Shown piece after piece: positions 44,862 through 54,114 of a stretch of DNA of 64,000 bases (position 1 is the stretch's first letter; the number at the start of each line of letters is the position of its first letter). Source of the DNA: Gammaproteobacteria bacterium (lineage in GTDB: Bacteria > Pseudomonadota > Gammaproteobacteria > Pseudomonadales > UBA5518); NCBI GenBank assembly GCA_016705365.1, contig JADIYI010000009.1, forward strand, positions 248,001-312,000, given 5' to 3'. The notes under the pieces are model-generated. The model was not told where the DNA came from. It saw only the letters and a program-made list of their open reading frames with translations, and did not search any database. A program made the position numbers and the translations under genes.

Positions 44862-46358
44862 ATGTATGGTCATCTGACCGAGAGCATCGACCGCAGCGCG
44901 GCGGGCCCGCATATCGGTGCCCTGTTCGATCTCGACCGCACCCTGCTGGAAGGCTTTTCGGTGTTCGCGTTTCTCCAGCAACGCCTGATGAGCGGCACCA
45001 TGACACCGCGCGAAATGCAGGCCAATGCCGCGGCGTTTGCCAACTACAGCCTCGGCAAGACCGGCTTTTCCGGGATGCTCGCCACCACCACCCGCGCCCT
45101 GCGCGGGGTTGCCGAAAAGAGCCTCGAAGAGGTCGGCGAGGACACCTTCGAGAACAATCTTGCTTCGCGGATCTATCCCGAGGCACGCGCGCTGGTCGAG
45201 GCACACCGGCGCAAGGGCCATACGCTGGCAATCATATCCTCGGCCACCCGCTACCAGATCGCGCCGGTGGCACAGGAACTCGGCATCGAACACGTGCTGT
45301 GCACCCGGCTCGAAGTCGTGGACGGGGTGTTCACCGGCGAGATCGTGCCGCCGCCCTGCTGGAAGGAAGGCAAGGCGGAAGCCGCGCGCGAACTCGCTCG
45401 CACGCACGGGCTGAAACTGGAGAAAAGCTATTTCTACACCGACGCCAGCGAGGATCTGCCGCTGCTCGAGATCGTCGGCCACCCGCACCCGCTCAATCCC
45501 GATCGCGAGCTCGCGCTGATTGCCGAGCGCCGTGACTGGCCCGTGCATCGCTTCGCCAAACGCAAGACCGGCTTCAGCGAGACGCTGCGCACCGGGCTTG
45601 CCTACGGCGGCATGCTGCCGGCCATCCTGGCCGGCGTACCGGTGCGCCTGCTGGGAGGTTCGGCGCGCCAGGCGGCGAACGTGACCATTGCGACCTGGTC
45701 GGATTTTGCCAGTGCCGCGATCGGGCTCGATATCCGCATCATCGGCCGCGAGCATCTGTGGTCGCGGCGCCCGGCGGTGTTCGTGTTCAATCACCAGAGC
45801 GCCGCCGATGTGATGATCATCGGCCGGCTGCTGCGCCAGGATTTCACCGGCATCGCCAAGATCGAAGCCAGCCGTGCCCTGCTCTCCGGCACCCTGCTGA
45901 AAGCAGCCGGCACCGTGTTCATCGATCGTGCCGATCGCGGCAAGGCGCTCGAGGCGCTGCAGCCCGCGGTCGAGGCGCTGCGTAACGGTACCTCGCTGGC
46001 GATCGCACCCGAGGGTACGCGCAGCGAAACCGCGGCGCTCGGCGCGTTCAAGAAAGGCGCCTTCCACATGGCCATGCAGGCCGGCGTACCGGTGGTGCCG
46101 ATCGTGATCCACAACGCCCTTGATGTGCAGCCCAAGGGAGAAAGCGTGTTCCGCCCCGCCACGGTCTACGTGGAAGTGCTGGCGCCGATCGCCACCACCG
46201 GATGGAGTGCCCGCGGCATCGACAAGCACGTGGCCGAAGTGCGCGACCTGTTTCTGCGCGCGCTGGGTCAGCCAGCCGGGCCGACGCCACCAAAACGTCG
46301 CGCGCCGCGCAAGGCCGCGGCAAGATCCGTCACCAGACGCAAGGCAGCACGCACATGA
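44862..46358 (+). CDS. Fused HAD-IB phosphatase and 1-acylglycerol-3-phosphate acyltransferase (PlsC-like)
   Basis: The 498-residue product has two enzymes. Residues 15-230 are a HAD-IB hydrolase with the nucleophile motif D23-L-D25 (LFDLDRTLLEG), IISSATRYQIAP and FYTDASEDLPLLE. Residues 270-470 are a PlsC-type acyltransferase with N-H311-QSAAD316, VFIDRADRGKA and APEGTRSETAAL. A Lys/Arg-rich tail ends the protein. PlsC acylates position 2 of lysophosphatidate to give phosphatidate. The phosphatase could act on a phospho-lipid or phosphoserine-like group. Its stop overlaps gpsA by ATGA, placing it firmly in the phospholipid operon. Confidence 0.9.
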   Translation: MYGHLTESIDRSAAGPHIGALFDLDRTLLEGFSVFAFLQQRLMSGTMTPREMQANAAAFANYSLGKTGFSGMLATTTRALRGVAEKSLEEVGEDTFENNLASRIYPEARALVEAHRRKGHTLAIISSATRYQIAPVAQELGIEHVLCTRLEVVDGVFTGEIVPPPCWKEGKAEAARELARTHGLKLEKSYFYTDASEDLPLLEIVGHPHPLNPDRELALIAERRDWPVHRFAKRKTGFSETLRTGLAYGGMLPAILAGVPVRLLGGSARQAANVTIATWSDFASAAIGLDIRIIGREHLWSRRPAVFVFNHQSAADVMIIGRLLRQDFTGIAKIEASRALLSGTLLKAAGTVFIDRADRGKALEALQPAVEALRNGTSLAIAPEGTRSETAALGAFKKGAFHMAMQAGVPVVPIVIHNALDVQPKGESVFRPATVYVEVLAPIATTGWSARGIDKHVAEVRDLFLRALGQPAGPTPPKRRAPRKAAARSVTRRKAART

Positions 46359-47356
46359 AACTGAAGGTCGGATTGCTGGGGGGCGGATCCTGGGGCACCA
46401 CGGTGGCCTCGATGGTGGCGCGCAACGCACCCGCCGTGCTGTGGGCGCGCGACCAGGCCACGGTCGAGGAAATCAACGCCCATCACACCAACGGTAAGTA
46501 CCTGCCGGGCGCCAAACTCCACGACAACCTGCAGGCGACCGGCGATATCGCCCTGGCCAGCGCCAGCGTCGACGTGGTGGTGGTCGGGGTGCCCTCGCAG
46601 GGATTTCGCAGCGCGCTCGAAGCCATCCGCGGCCATATCCGCCCGTGGGTGCCGGTGATCAGCCTCAGCAAGGGGCTGGAGGTGGGCAGCGGCAAGCGCA
46701 TGACCGAGATCATCGAGGAGGTGCTGCCCGGACATCCGGCCGGGGTGCTGACCGGACCCAACCTGGCGCGCGAGATCATGTCGGGTTTCGCCGCCGCCGG
46801 GGTCATCGCGATGGAAGACCAGATCATCAACCGTTCGCTGCAGGGCCTGTTCAGCAGCGGGCTGTTCCGCGTCTATACCAACGACGACGTGATCGGCTGC
46901 GAACTCGGCGGGGTGCTGAAGAACGTGATCGCGATCGCGGTCGGCATGGGCGACGGACAGGGCGCCGGCGACAACACCCGCGCGGCGCTGATCAGCCGCG
47001 GACTGGCGGAAATCACCCGCCTGGGGGTCGCGATGGGCGGCAAACCGAGCACCTTCGCCGGGCTGGCCGGCATCGGCGACCTGGTCGCGACCTGCACCAG
47101 TGCCCAGAGCCGCAACCGGCACGTGGGCGTGGAACTCGGCAAGGGGCGTCACATCGACGAGATCATCGCCGGGATGTTCATGGTCGCCGAGGGCGTGAAG
47201 AGCGCACCGGTAGTGATGGCGCTGGCGGAAAAGTACGGCGTCGACATGCCGCTCACCCGCGAGGTGTTCGAAGTGGTGCAGGGACGCGGCAACGCGCGCA
47301 GGGCGTTCCGCGGCTTGCTGCGCACCTCGGCGGGCGCCGAATCGGAGGCCGGCTGA
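46355..47356 (+). CDS. gpsA: Glycerol-3-phosphate dehydrogenase [NAD(P)+]
   Basis: ATG 46355 overlaps the upstream stop (ATGA) and gives 333 residues, standard for GpsA. The NAD(P)-binding site is KVGLLGGGSWGTTVA at the N-terminus. GVLTGPNLAREI near residue 131 and the catalytic-domain ELGGVLKNVIAIAVGMGDG with the active Lys near residue 190 follow. SRNRHVGVELGKG also matches the family. It reduces dihydroxyacetone phosphate to sn-glycerol-3-phosphate in the cytoplasm, supplying PlsB encoded in the same operon. Confidence 0.95.
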   Translation: MKLKVGLLGGGSWGTTVASMVARNAPAVLWARDQATVEEINAHHTNGKYLPGAKLHDNLQATGDIALASASVDVVVVGVPSQGFRSALEAIRGHIRPWVPVISLSKGLEVGSGKRMTEIIEEVLPGHPAGVLTGPNLAREIMSGFAAAGVIAMEDQIINRSLQGLFSSGLFRVYTNDDVIGCELGGVLKNVIAIAVGMGDGQGAGDNTRAALISRGLAEITRLGVAMGGKPSTFAGLAGIGDLVATCTSAQSRNRHVGVELGKGRHIDEIIAGMFMVAEGVKSAPVVMALAEKYGVDMPLTREVFEVVQGRGNARRAFRGLLRTSAGAESEAG

Positions 47357-47390
47357 TCCGCGTATGTCTCGCCATGGGGAGAGAGTTCGG

Positions 47391-48113
47391 GTGAGCGCAA
47401 GAGCAATCGCCCACCGCAAGCGCGAGCAATGGTTCTTTGCACTGATGACCGGCTGCGCCGCGCTGCTCGTGTTCGCGGGTTTTGCACCGACCTATTATCT
47501 GAAACGCTGGTTCGCCGCACCCGGACTCGGCACGCTCGCGCAGGTGCACGGCATCGTGTTCAGCGCGTGGATCATGCTATTCGCGACCCAGGTCGGACTG
47601 GTCGCCACGGGACGCACCCGCATACACCGCCGGGTGGGTATTCTCGGCGCGGTGATCGCGGCCGCGATGGTGGTGCTCGGCATCGCGCTCGCGATCCAGA
47701 GCGCGCGCGCAGGGCACACTCCGGTACCGGAGCTGCCACCACTGTCGACCATGGCGATACCGTTATTCAATATCACCGGCTTCGCGGTGCTGGTCGGCGT
47801 CGCGCTGCAACTGCGTGGCGATGCGCAGGCGCACAAGCGCCTGATGCTGCTGGCAACGATCACGGTGGTGACACCGGGAATCGCGCGCCTGCGCTTCGAT
47901 TTCATCCGCTTTGGTGGCCCGCCGGTATTCTTCGCGCTGACCGACCTGATGGTGCTTGCCTGCATCGCCTACGACGCATTTACCCGCGGCAAGGTGCATT
48001 CGGCCTGGCTGCGCGGCGGCCTGCTGCTGGTGTTGTCGCAGATTGCACCGCTGGCGGTTGCACAGACCACACCCTGGCTGGCGTTCGCCGGCTGGCTGGT
48101 GGGAACCAGGTAA
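47391..48113 (+). CDS. Polytopic membrane protein of unknown function
   Basis: GTG 47391 with GGAGAGAG upstream gives 240 residues; an ATG at 47364 is an alternative. Seven or so hydrophobic spans are visible. Conserved-looking features are AQVHGIVFSAWIMLFATQ near residue 50 and HRRVGILGAVIAA near 77, where histidines in spans resemble heme- or quinone-linked membrane proteins. I recall similar proteins as unnamed membrane proteins and cannot assign a function. It follows gpsA by 34 bp and may be the last gene of the phospholipid operon. It is convergent with gabT. Confidence 0.7.
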   Translation: MSARAIAHRKREQWFFALMTGCAALLVFAGFAPTYYLKRWFAAPGLGTLAQVHGIVFSAWIMLFATQVGLVATGRTRIHRRVGILGAVIAAAMVVLGIALAIQSARAGHTPVPELPPLSTMAIPLFNITGFAVLVGVALQLRGDAQAHKRLMLLATITVVTPGIARLRFDFIRFGGPPVFFALTDLMVLACIAYDAFTRGKVHSAWLRGGLLLVLSQIAPLAVAQTTPWLAFAGWLVGTR

Positions 48114-48163
48114 ACGTCCGCCTCGCCAGCCGTCCGACAACTCCGGGATTGCCGCCTCGAGAG

Positions 48164-49444
48164 CTACGCCGCGGTATCGCGTATGGCGCGGGCAAGCAAA
48201 TCCAGGCCCTCGTCGAACACCGCATCGCTCACGGTGATCGGCACCAGCACCCGGATCGTGTTGTAGTACACGCCGCAGCTGAGCAGCATCAGTCCCAGTT
48301 CGGCGGCACGCGCGGTGATGGCCCTGGTGCGATCAGCGTCCGGTTCACGGGTTCCGGGCTTCACGATCTCGAAGGCCATCATTGCTCCGAGGCCGCGGAT
48401 CTCGCCGATGCCGTTGGCGGTCTGCGTCGCGAGTTGCTCCATATATGCGCGAAAGTTCGCACCGAGCCTGGCGGCACGGGCCAGGATGTTCTCCTCGCGG
48501 ATCACGTCGATGACCGCGCAGGCAGCGGCGCAGGCGATGGGGTTACCGGCATAGGTGCCACCCAGTCCACCCGGAGCCGGCGCGTCCATCACCGCGGCGC
48601 GGCCCACCACACCCGACAGCGGCAGACCGCCGCCGATGGATTTCGCGGTGGTGATCAGGTCGGCCTGCACATCGTAGTGCTCCATCGCGAAGAACTTCCC
48701 GGTACGCGCAAAGCCCGACTGCACCTCGTCGGCGATCAGCAGGATGCCGTGCTGGTCGGCCAGTTCGCGCAGCGCGCGCATGAACTCCGGCGGGGCCACC
48801 GTGAAGCCGCCCTCGCCCTGCACCGGCTCGATGATGAAGGCCGCAACCCGGGTAGCCTCGATATCGCTCTTGAACAGGTGCGCGATGTCACCCAGCGCGT
48901 CCTCGACGCTGACCCCGTGATAGGGATGCGGGAACCGTGCATGGTGGATGTCGGCCGGGAACGGTCCGAATCCGAGCTTGTAGGGCACCACCTTGCCGGT
49001 CAGTGCCATGCCCATCATGGTGCGCCCGTGAAAGCCGCCGCTGAAGGCGATGATTCCCGGGCGCCCGGTCGCGGCGCGCGCGATCTTGACCGCGTTCTCG
49101 ACCGCTTCCGCTCCGGTCGACAGCAACAGTGTCTTGGCCAGGCCCGCGATCGGCGCCAGCTCGTTGAGCTTTTCCGCGAGCTCGATATAGGGCTCGTAGG
49201 GCATGACCTGGAAACAGGAATGGATCACGCGCGCGAGTTGTGCCTCGATGGCCGCCACCACCTTCGGATGACGATGACCGGTATTGAGCACCCCGATGCC
49301 ACCGGCGAAATCGATATAGCGCTTGCCCTCCACATCCCAGATCTCGGCATTCAGCGCGCGATCGGCAAACAGCTGGCTGGCGCTGCCCACACCGCGGGCA
49401 ACCGCGGCGCTGCGCCGGGCCCAGAGTTCTGCGTTGCTGCTCAT
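48164..49444 (-). CDS. gabT: 4-aminobutyrate aminotransferase
   Basis: ATG 49444 with AGGA upstream gives 426 residues, the normal GabT length. This is a class III PLP aminotransferase: LLLSTGAEAVENAVKIARAATGR near residue 105, FSGGFHGRTMMGMALTG, IIEPVQGEGGF, and LIADEVQSGFARTG preceding the PLP lysine Lys268 in TTAKSIGGG. The C-terminal ends are typical. It moves the amino group of GABA to 2-oxoglutarate, yielding succinate semialdehyde. The matching dehydrogenase gene (gabD) lies about 10 kb away at 58.4 kb rather than next door. Confidence 0.93.
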   Translation of the reverse strand: MSSNAELWARRSAAVARGVGSASQLFADRALNAEIWDVEGKRYIDFAGGIGVLNTGHRHPKVVAAIEAQLARVIHSCFQVMPYEPYIELAEKLNELAPIAGLAKTLLLSTGAEAVENAVKIARAATGRPGIIAFSGGFHGRTMMGMALTGKVVPYKLGFGPFPADIHHARFPHPYHGVSVEDALGDIAHLFKSDIEATRVAAFIIEPVQGEGGFTVAPPEFMRALRELADQHGILLIADEVQSGFARTGKFFAMEHYDVQADLITTAKSIGGGLPLSGVVGRAAVMDAPAPGGLGGTYAGNPIACAAACAVIDVIREENILARAARLGANFRAYMEQLATQTANGIGEIRGLGAMMAFEIVKPGTREPDADRTRAITARAAELGLMLLSCGVYYNTIRVLVPITVSDAVFDEGLDLLARAIRDTAA

Positions 49445-49519
49445 GTTCGATTCCTCGCTTGGTTGATGCGTGATGGTAAGTCCGGTCTTCCGGGGCCGGC
49501 AACACCACCGCGGGGGTAT

Positions 49520-49805
49520 GATCATGAGGTAATATCGCCACATGCGGCGAAATGACTCGTCATCGCGCCCCGAGCAAGGGCCAGGCACGCTCGATGCGGG
49601 CGTGCCAAGCCATCAGGGTACGGTCATAGTCGGCCCCGAAATTGTGCCAGTCCTCCATTGTCAGCAGGCCATCGGTGGCCTGCGCAATCTGCCTCATGCC
49701 GGGCAGTTCACCATTCAGGAAAATGCTCCTGCTGAGCCACGGATTCGCGGCGTCCGCCGCCCCCGAGGTTTTTGCGCCGATGGTGTGCAGCAGCATCAGG
49801 CCGTC
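49520..49805 (-). pseudogene. cfa: Frameshifted remnant of cyclopropane-fatty-acyl-phospholipid synthase
   Basis: The frame from about 49805 to the TGA at 49560 reads DGLMLLHTIG, SIFLNGELPGMRQIAQ and MEDWHNFGADYDRTLMAWHA, the unmistakable C-terminal part of CFA synthase. At about 49570-49580 (GGGGCGCGATGACG) the similarity jumps to a second frame that continues FRRMWRYYLM and then dissolves near 49520. The first two-thirds, with the SAM-binding site, are missing, as is the extreme C-terminus (normally CAGAFR...). The fragment lies directly downstream of the penicillin-binding protein gene, same strand, and cannot encode an active enzyme. Confidence 0.85.
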
Positions 49806-49821
49806 GCGCGCACTGCAAGCG

Positions 49822-52800
49822 TCACGAGCCGGCGGATACGCCGGGCGCCGGATCGGGCGCACGTTCGAGCAGCGGCGCCAGCGTCGGCATCAGGGCTCCG
49901 AGCAGGCGTACCGGCAGGCCGCTGGTGAATTCGTATTGCGCCGCCTGGGCACCGGGGACGAAAGCCGTGATCGTGCCATAGAAACGGTCATCGATCATGA
50001 ACACGAAGGTCGCGACCCGGTTGACCACGCGCGAGGAAATCAGTCGTCCCGGCGAGGCGTATACCTCGAAACGGTGATCGCCGGTACCGGTCTTGCCGCC
50101 AACCAGGTGGCGCGTGCCATCGGGGCGTTTCACATATCCGAGCAGGGCACGCGCGGTGCCGTTCTCGGCGACGTCGATCAGCGCCGCGCGTGCAACAGCG
50201 GCAATGTCCGCGTTCAACACCGGCTTACCCTCGGCCGCTGTAGCCTCGAAGGCAGTTTCGTAGGGCGTGTCGGCGGCAAAGTGCAGGCCCTCGATCAGGC
50301 GTGCCGGAAAACGCATGCCACCATTGACGATGATGCCCATCAATTCCGCGAGCGCCGCGGGCCGATCGCCGGAACTGCCGATCGAGGTCGCGATCGAAGG
50401 GGTCAGCGAGGCGAACGGATAACCGAGCCGTTGCCATTGCTGGTGCAATTCCTGGAAGGCTTCGATTTCCAGCAGGTCGAGGATGCGCCGGTCCTGCGCT
50501 TTGCGCCGGCTGGTTTTCATCAACCAGCGATAGACCTCCTGGCGCACATCGGCAGAGGCGGCGATCGCTTCGTCCACGCGCGCGCCCGGGTGGCCCAGCA
50601 GGTAGTCGATCAGCCACAGCTCCAGCGGATGCACACGCGCCAGGTAGCCACGGTCATTGAGATTGAATTTCTCCGGTGGATAGCGGTTGAACAGGCTGTC
50701 GAGCGCGGCCGGGGTGTATTGCTCGTCGGGCACATAGCGCGCCATCCACGGCGCAAGGTCGGCGGCTTGCATGTCCGGCCATACCGAGCGCAGCGCAACC
50801 ACCACCGCACGCGGCGTGACCCGCACCCCGTCGAGCAGGGTGCCGAGAGCCTCGTCGCGGGTCTTGCCACGGTATTTCTCGTAGAAGCGACGCAGGAACA
50901 CCGTGCCTTCGCGATCGGCGAAACGGCGCAGATAATCGCCGCGCGCGGGATCGGAGGCATTCTCCAGCAGCCGTGCGGTGGTCGAGGGTGCGCGGTACAT
51001 GTAATGGTCGATGACCTCGCGCATCACACGAATGAACACCAGGTTGACCGAACGCCGCAGCGCCTCGGCAACCGTGAGCACCCGCCCGTTGTCGGCGCGC
51101 TCGAAATTGGCGAAGGTGTGCACCCCGCCCCCGGTATAGAATCTTTGTGCCGTGCTGGCCGAGTACTGGCGCCGCATTGCGCTCTCGAGCGTCGAGCGCA
51201 GATCCGCACCGCGATTTGCCTGCAGATGCGCGATCACCCAGGCGCTGAGCCGATCACGCGGATGCACATCCACGGCTGCGAGCTCGGCGCTCGACATCAC
51301 GCGGTAGCGATCGTACGCGCCGGCGATCAGCTCCAGCCAGCTGATCAGCGTGCGCAACTTCGCGGTCGAACCGAGATCGAGCTTGGCGCCGGCATTGATA
51401 TCGAGCGGCTGGTCGAGGTTGTCGGCGTTGATGCGCAGACGGTTGTATCCGTGTCCGCGCTCGTAGAGCGTGAGGCTGTAGATGACCTTGCCCGGATCGT
51501 TGGCCCGCAACAGCCGCGCGCCGGTCAGGCCGAGTTCCGTGATGACTTCAGGCTTCGCGAGCGAGCGCAGGAAATCGGCCACGCCGCGCTGCACCTCGAC
51601 ATCGAGCGAGGTGCGCACCGACAGATCGAGGCGATCGAGCTCATACAGGCTGCGTACATCGAGCAGCGACAACAACCTGGTGCGCGCAAGATTTATACCC
51701 TTCTGGCGAGTGAAGTCGATTACCGGCGACGCACCGGCACGCTTGCGAATCTCGAGCGGCACCGCCAGCGCCGCATCCGCGAGGCTGCGCGCAATCGCGC
51801 CTTCGCTGGCCATGCGCCGCAGATAGCTGTTGGTCAGATCGGCCAGTGCCGCCGTGTCCTGTCCCAGATAGTAGCTGGGACGACGCACCGAGAGAATCAG
51901 ACTCAGCGCCTGCTTGTAATAACGCGCACGCTCGGCAAGCGGCGCATCGGCGCTGGCGAGCACACGACTGACCTCGCCGAAATCGCTTCCGTACCAGGCC
52001 TGCAGTCCGTCACCGAGACTGCTGACCTCGCCAAAACCCGGTTGCGCGGCGAGCGGCAGCGAATTCAGATAATCCAGCAGCAGCCCGCGGCGCGCCGCCA
52101 GGGTATAGCGGCCCTGGCTGTAGACGCGCAGACTGGCCGCCGCCATCTGGTAGAGCTTGTCACGGGGTTCCCGGGTGATGCCGTCAGGGGCATGGCGGAA
52201 TTTCTCGAGCTGGGTGGCGAGCGTGCTGGCACCGATAACCTTGTGTTCGCGTCCCAGTGTCTTCAGCCCCTGCTGGGCCACCGCCATCGCGAGCCGCTCC
52301 CAATCGACCACCGGGTTCATGGTCGGACGCGATTCGTCGAGCAGTTCGCGATCCTCGACAAACAGCAGTGCCTGGACCACCAGTTGCGGTATCGATTCGT
52401 AGTCCGGGTAGACCGTGCGCGGGTAGCGTGCTTGTTGCACCACCGCACCATTCATGTCGCGCAGTTGCAGCCCGGTCTGGTTTTTCTCGGGGTAGACATT
52501 GAATACACCGTGCGCGGCAAGTTCACTGAGACGACGCGAGGGAACCGCCTGGCGTTCGATGACAAAACCGTTTTGCAGCAAGCGCTGCCGGAATGCGGGA
52601 AGACCGGCGTAACCCAGGCGCTCGTCCCAGGGGCCGCGATCCGGCGGCAGCGGCTCGCGCGCCGGGCCGCTTTCGACATGGAAACCGATACCGGCGGCAA
52701 AATCAGCCAGCCAGCGCGATTGCCAGGTCGCATTGCGCAGCTCGTCATGGGCAAAGTAGCCGAGCGCGAGCAATTCGCCGAGCAGGATCACGCCCAGGGT

Positions 52801-52995
52801 GATCCGCAACACCGGCCCCAACAGGCGCCGCCACAGGCTGCGGCCAGCGCGCTTTGGGTTCCGCGGATGCGCACCAGGGAGCTTTTTCCCCGGCGCCGGT
52901 GCCACGCCTTTGCTGGAGTCGTTCCGGGTACGGGGCGGGGGCACGCGGTCAGCGGTCACGAATAGGTCTGCGTCGGGTGAGAGGTGTATGCCCAT
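49822..52995 (-). CDS. Bifunctional penicillin-binding protein (GT51 transglycosylase plus transpeptidase), divergent
   Basis: The 1057-residue product has a cytoplasmic basic N-terminus and one membrane span near residues 62-82. A diverged GT51 domain around 190-330 keeps the catalytic Glu (LLFVEDREL) and GASTLATQLEKF in place of the usual GGSTITQQLxKN. The transpeptidase domain has S-T-A-K (DLGSTAKLRTL), S-V-N (RRSVNLVF) and K-T-G-T-G (GGKTGTGDHRF), all in order. It should polymerise and cross-link peptidoglycan. Its length and altered GT51 motifs set it apart from PBP1a/1b. A cfa remnant lies just downstream. Confidence 0.88.
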   Translation of the reverse strand: MGIHLSPDADLFVTADRVPPPRTRNDSSKGVAPAPGKKLPGAHPRNPKRAGRSLWRRLLGPVLRITLGVILLGELLALGYFAHDELRNATWQSRWLADFAAGIGFHVESGPAREPLPPDRGPWDERLGYAGLPAFRQRLLQNGFVIERQAVPSRRLSELAAHGVFNVYPEKNQTGLQLRDMNGAVVQQARYPRTVYPDYESIPQLVVQALLFVEDRELLDESRPTMNPVVDWERLAMAVAQQGLKTLGREHKVIGASTLATQLEKFRHAPDGITREPRDKLYQMAAASLRVYSQGRYTLAARRGLLLDYLNSLPLAAQPGFGEVSSLGDGLQAWYGSDFGEVSRVLASADAPLAERARYYKQALSLILSVRRPSYYLGQDTAALADLTNSYLRRMASEGAIARSLADAALAVPLEIRKRAGASPVIDFTRQKGINLARTRLLSLLDVRSLYELDRLDLSVRTSLDVEVQRGVADFLRSLAKPEVITELGLTGARLLRANDPGKVIYSLTLYERGHGYNRLRINADNLDQPLDINAGAKLDLGSTAKLRTLISWLELIAGAYDRYRVMSSAELAAVDVHPRDRLSAWVIAHLQANRGADLRSTLESAMRRQYSASTAQRFYTGGGVHTFANFERADNGRVLTVAEALRRSVNLVFIRVMREVIDHYMYRAPSTTARLLENASDPARGDYLRRFADREGTVFLRRFYEKYRGKTRDEALGTLLDGVRVTPRAVVVALRSVWPDMQAADLAPWMARYVPDEQYTPAALDSLFNRYPPEKFNLNDRGYLARVHPLELWLIDYLLGHPGARVDEAIAASADVRQEVYRWLMKTSRRKAQDRRILDLLEIEAFQELHQQWQRLGYPFASLTPSIATSIGSSGDRPAALAELMGIIVNGGMRFPARLIEGLHFAADTPYETAFEATAAEGKPVLNADIAAVARAALIDVAENGTARALLGYVKRPDGTRHLVGGKTGTGDHRFEVYASPGRLISSRVVNRVATFVFMIDDRFYGTITAFVPGAQAAQYEFTSGLPVRLLGALMPTLAPLLERAPDPAPGVSAGS

Positions 52996-53065
52996 AATAG
53001 ACCGGCATGCCGGAGCGCGCGAAAATCAGGGCATACTCACATCAAGGGCAAATGCATCGACAGAT

Positions 53066-53227
53066 TTATTTCCTTGTTGACGGCGCGGCCTCGCGGCTGC
53101 GCGCCGCTCCCCTGACGCCGTCGTTGTAACCGATCTGTTCCCGGCTGGCCGTTCGGCATTCATTCTCCGAAAGGCTGGCGCAACCTCCCGGGAAGAACAG
53201 GGCAAACAGCAACACTGGCCGACGCAT
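53066..53227 (-). CDS. Small predicted lipoprotein, possibly truncated DUF2799-like
   Basis: ATG 53227 has a strong AAAGGAG ribosome site and encodes only 53 residues. The first 16 form a lipoprotein signal ending PGGC. The remainder, SLSENECRTASREQIGYNDGVRG, resembles the start of DUF2799 lipoproteins, which are usually well over 100 residues, so this may be a shortened copy. The strong ribosome site argues that it is translated. It is divergent from the glycine-zipper protein gene across about 150 bp. Confidence 0.55.
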   Translation of the reverse strand: MRRPVLLFALFFPGGCASLSENECRTASREQIGYNDGVRGAARSREAAPSTRK

Positions 53228-53381
53228 AACTGCTCCTTTGTTCACGACCATGGATATCCCGTGATCGCCATCACGCTTTGTGCGCCACGATAATCCGCCG
53301 TGTGGCATGTTTGGTCCTTTTGCCGCTTTCGCAGCCTCAGCGCCTGCTAGAATCGACCCTGTCACTCAAAGAGGAATCCGC

Positions 53382-53927
53382 ATGAACAAATCATTGGTGG
53401 TTGGCGCCCTTTTTGGCGCCGCCGTTGCAACGGCCGCCGGCGGATTCGCCGGCTACAAGATGCTCAGCACGCCCGAATACGCCGACGTGGTGGCCGTGAC
53501 CGCTGTAACCGAACGGGTGGAAACGCCGCGCGAGGAGTGCCACGACCAGGTCGTGACCCGCAAGAAGCCGGTCAAGGACCAGCACAAGATCACCGGCACC
53601 GTGATCGGTGCGGTCGCCGGTGGCCTGCTCGGCGATGCGATCGGCGGCGGTGGCAGCAACACCGCGGCCAAGGTCGCGGGCGCTGCCGCAGGCGGTTACG
53701 CGGGCAACAAGACCCAGCAAAAAATGCAGGAGAACGCCACCTACCAGACCACCGAACGGGTGTGCAAGACGGTGGTGGATGTCAGCGAGCGTACCGTCGG
53801 TTACGACGTGCAGTACCGGATCGGGGAGACTCCCGGTCAAGTGCGCATGGACTACGACCCCGGCAACAGCATCCCGCTGCAGGACGGCCAGCTGGTCATC
53901 GCGCGCAGCGCGGCACAGACGCGCTGA
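53382..53927 (+). CDS. Glycine-zipper 2TM domain envelope protein
   Basis: ATG 53382 with GAGGA upstream gives 181 residues. A hydrophobic signal/anchor (about 5-25) is followed by a charged region with Cys53. The glycine-zipper segment VIGAVAGGLLGDAIGGGG and KVAGAAAGGYAGN (about residues 73-110) is typical of Rick_17kDa/SlyB-type outer-membrane proteins. A second Cys (VCKTVVD) could pair with the first in the periplasm. Such proteins insert in or brace the outer membrane. The gene appears monocistronic. Confidence 0.85.
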   Translation: MNKSLVVGALFGAAVATAAGGFAGYKMLSTPEYADVVAVTAVTERVETPREECHDQVVTRKKPVKDQHKITGTVIGAVAGGLLGDAIGGGGSNTAAKVAGAAAGGYAGNKTQQKMQENATYQTTERVCKTVVDVSERTVGYDVQYRIGETPGQVRMDYDPGNSIPLQDGQLVIARSAAQTR

Positions 53928-54114
53928 GGCAAAAAAGGCGGGCGCGCCCTGACCCGGGGCTGAGACGATCGCGGTGTGCATCGCGGTGCTCGCGACGGTA
54001 ACCGGCGCCGCGTTGCGCGATGTCGGTATCCGGCTTGGCCTCGCGCTGCGCTGGGCAATCCGCCGCCGCGCGGCGTATGCTGGACACTCCTCGCCGCACA
54101 TCGGGCAAGCCCAC

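Noticed and set aside
42583..45231. An 882-codon open frame on the minus strand
   Set aside because: It is antisense to plsB and has no domain similarity; the plus-strand gene is certain.
49642..52965. A 1107-codon open frame on the plus strand
   Set aside because: It lies entirely antisense to the penicillin-binding protein, is rich in Arg, His, Gln and has no recognisable domain; it is a GC-bias artefact.
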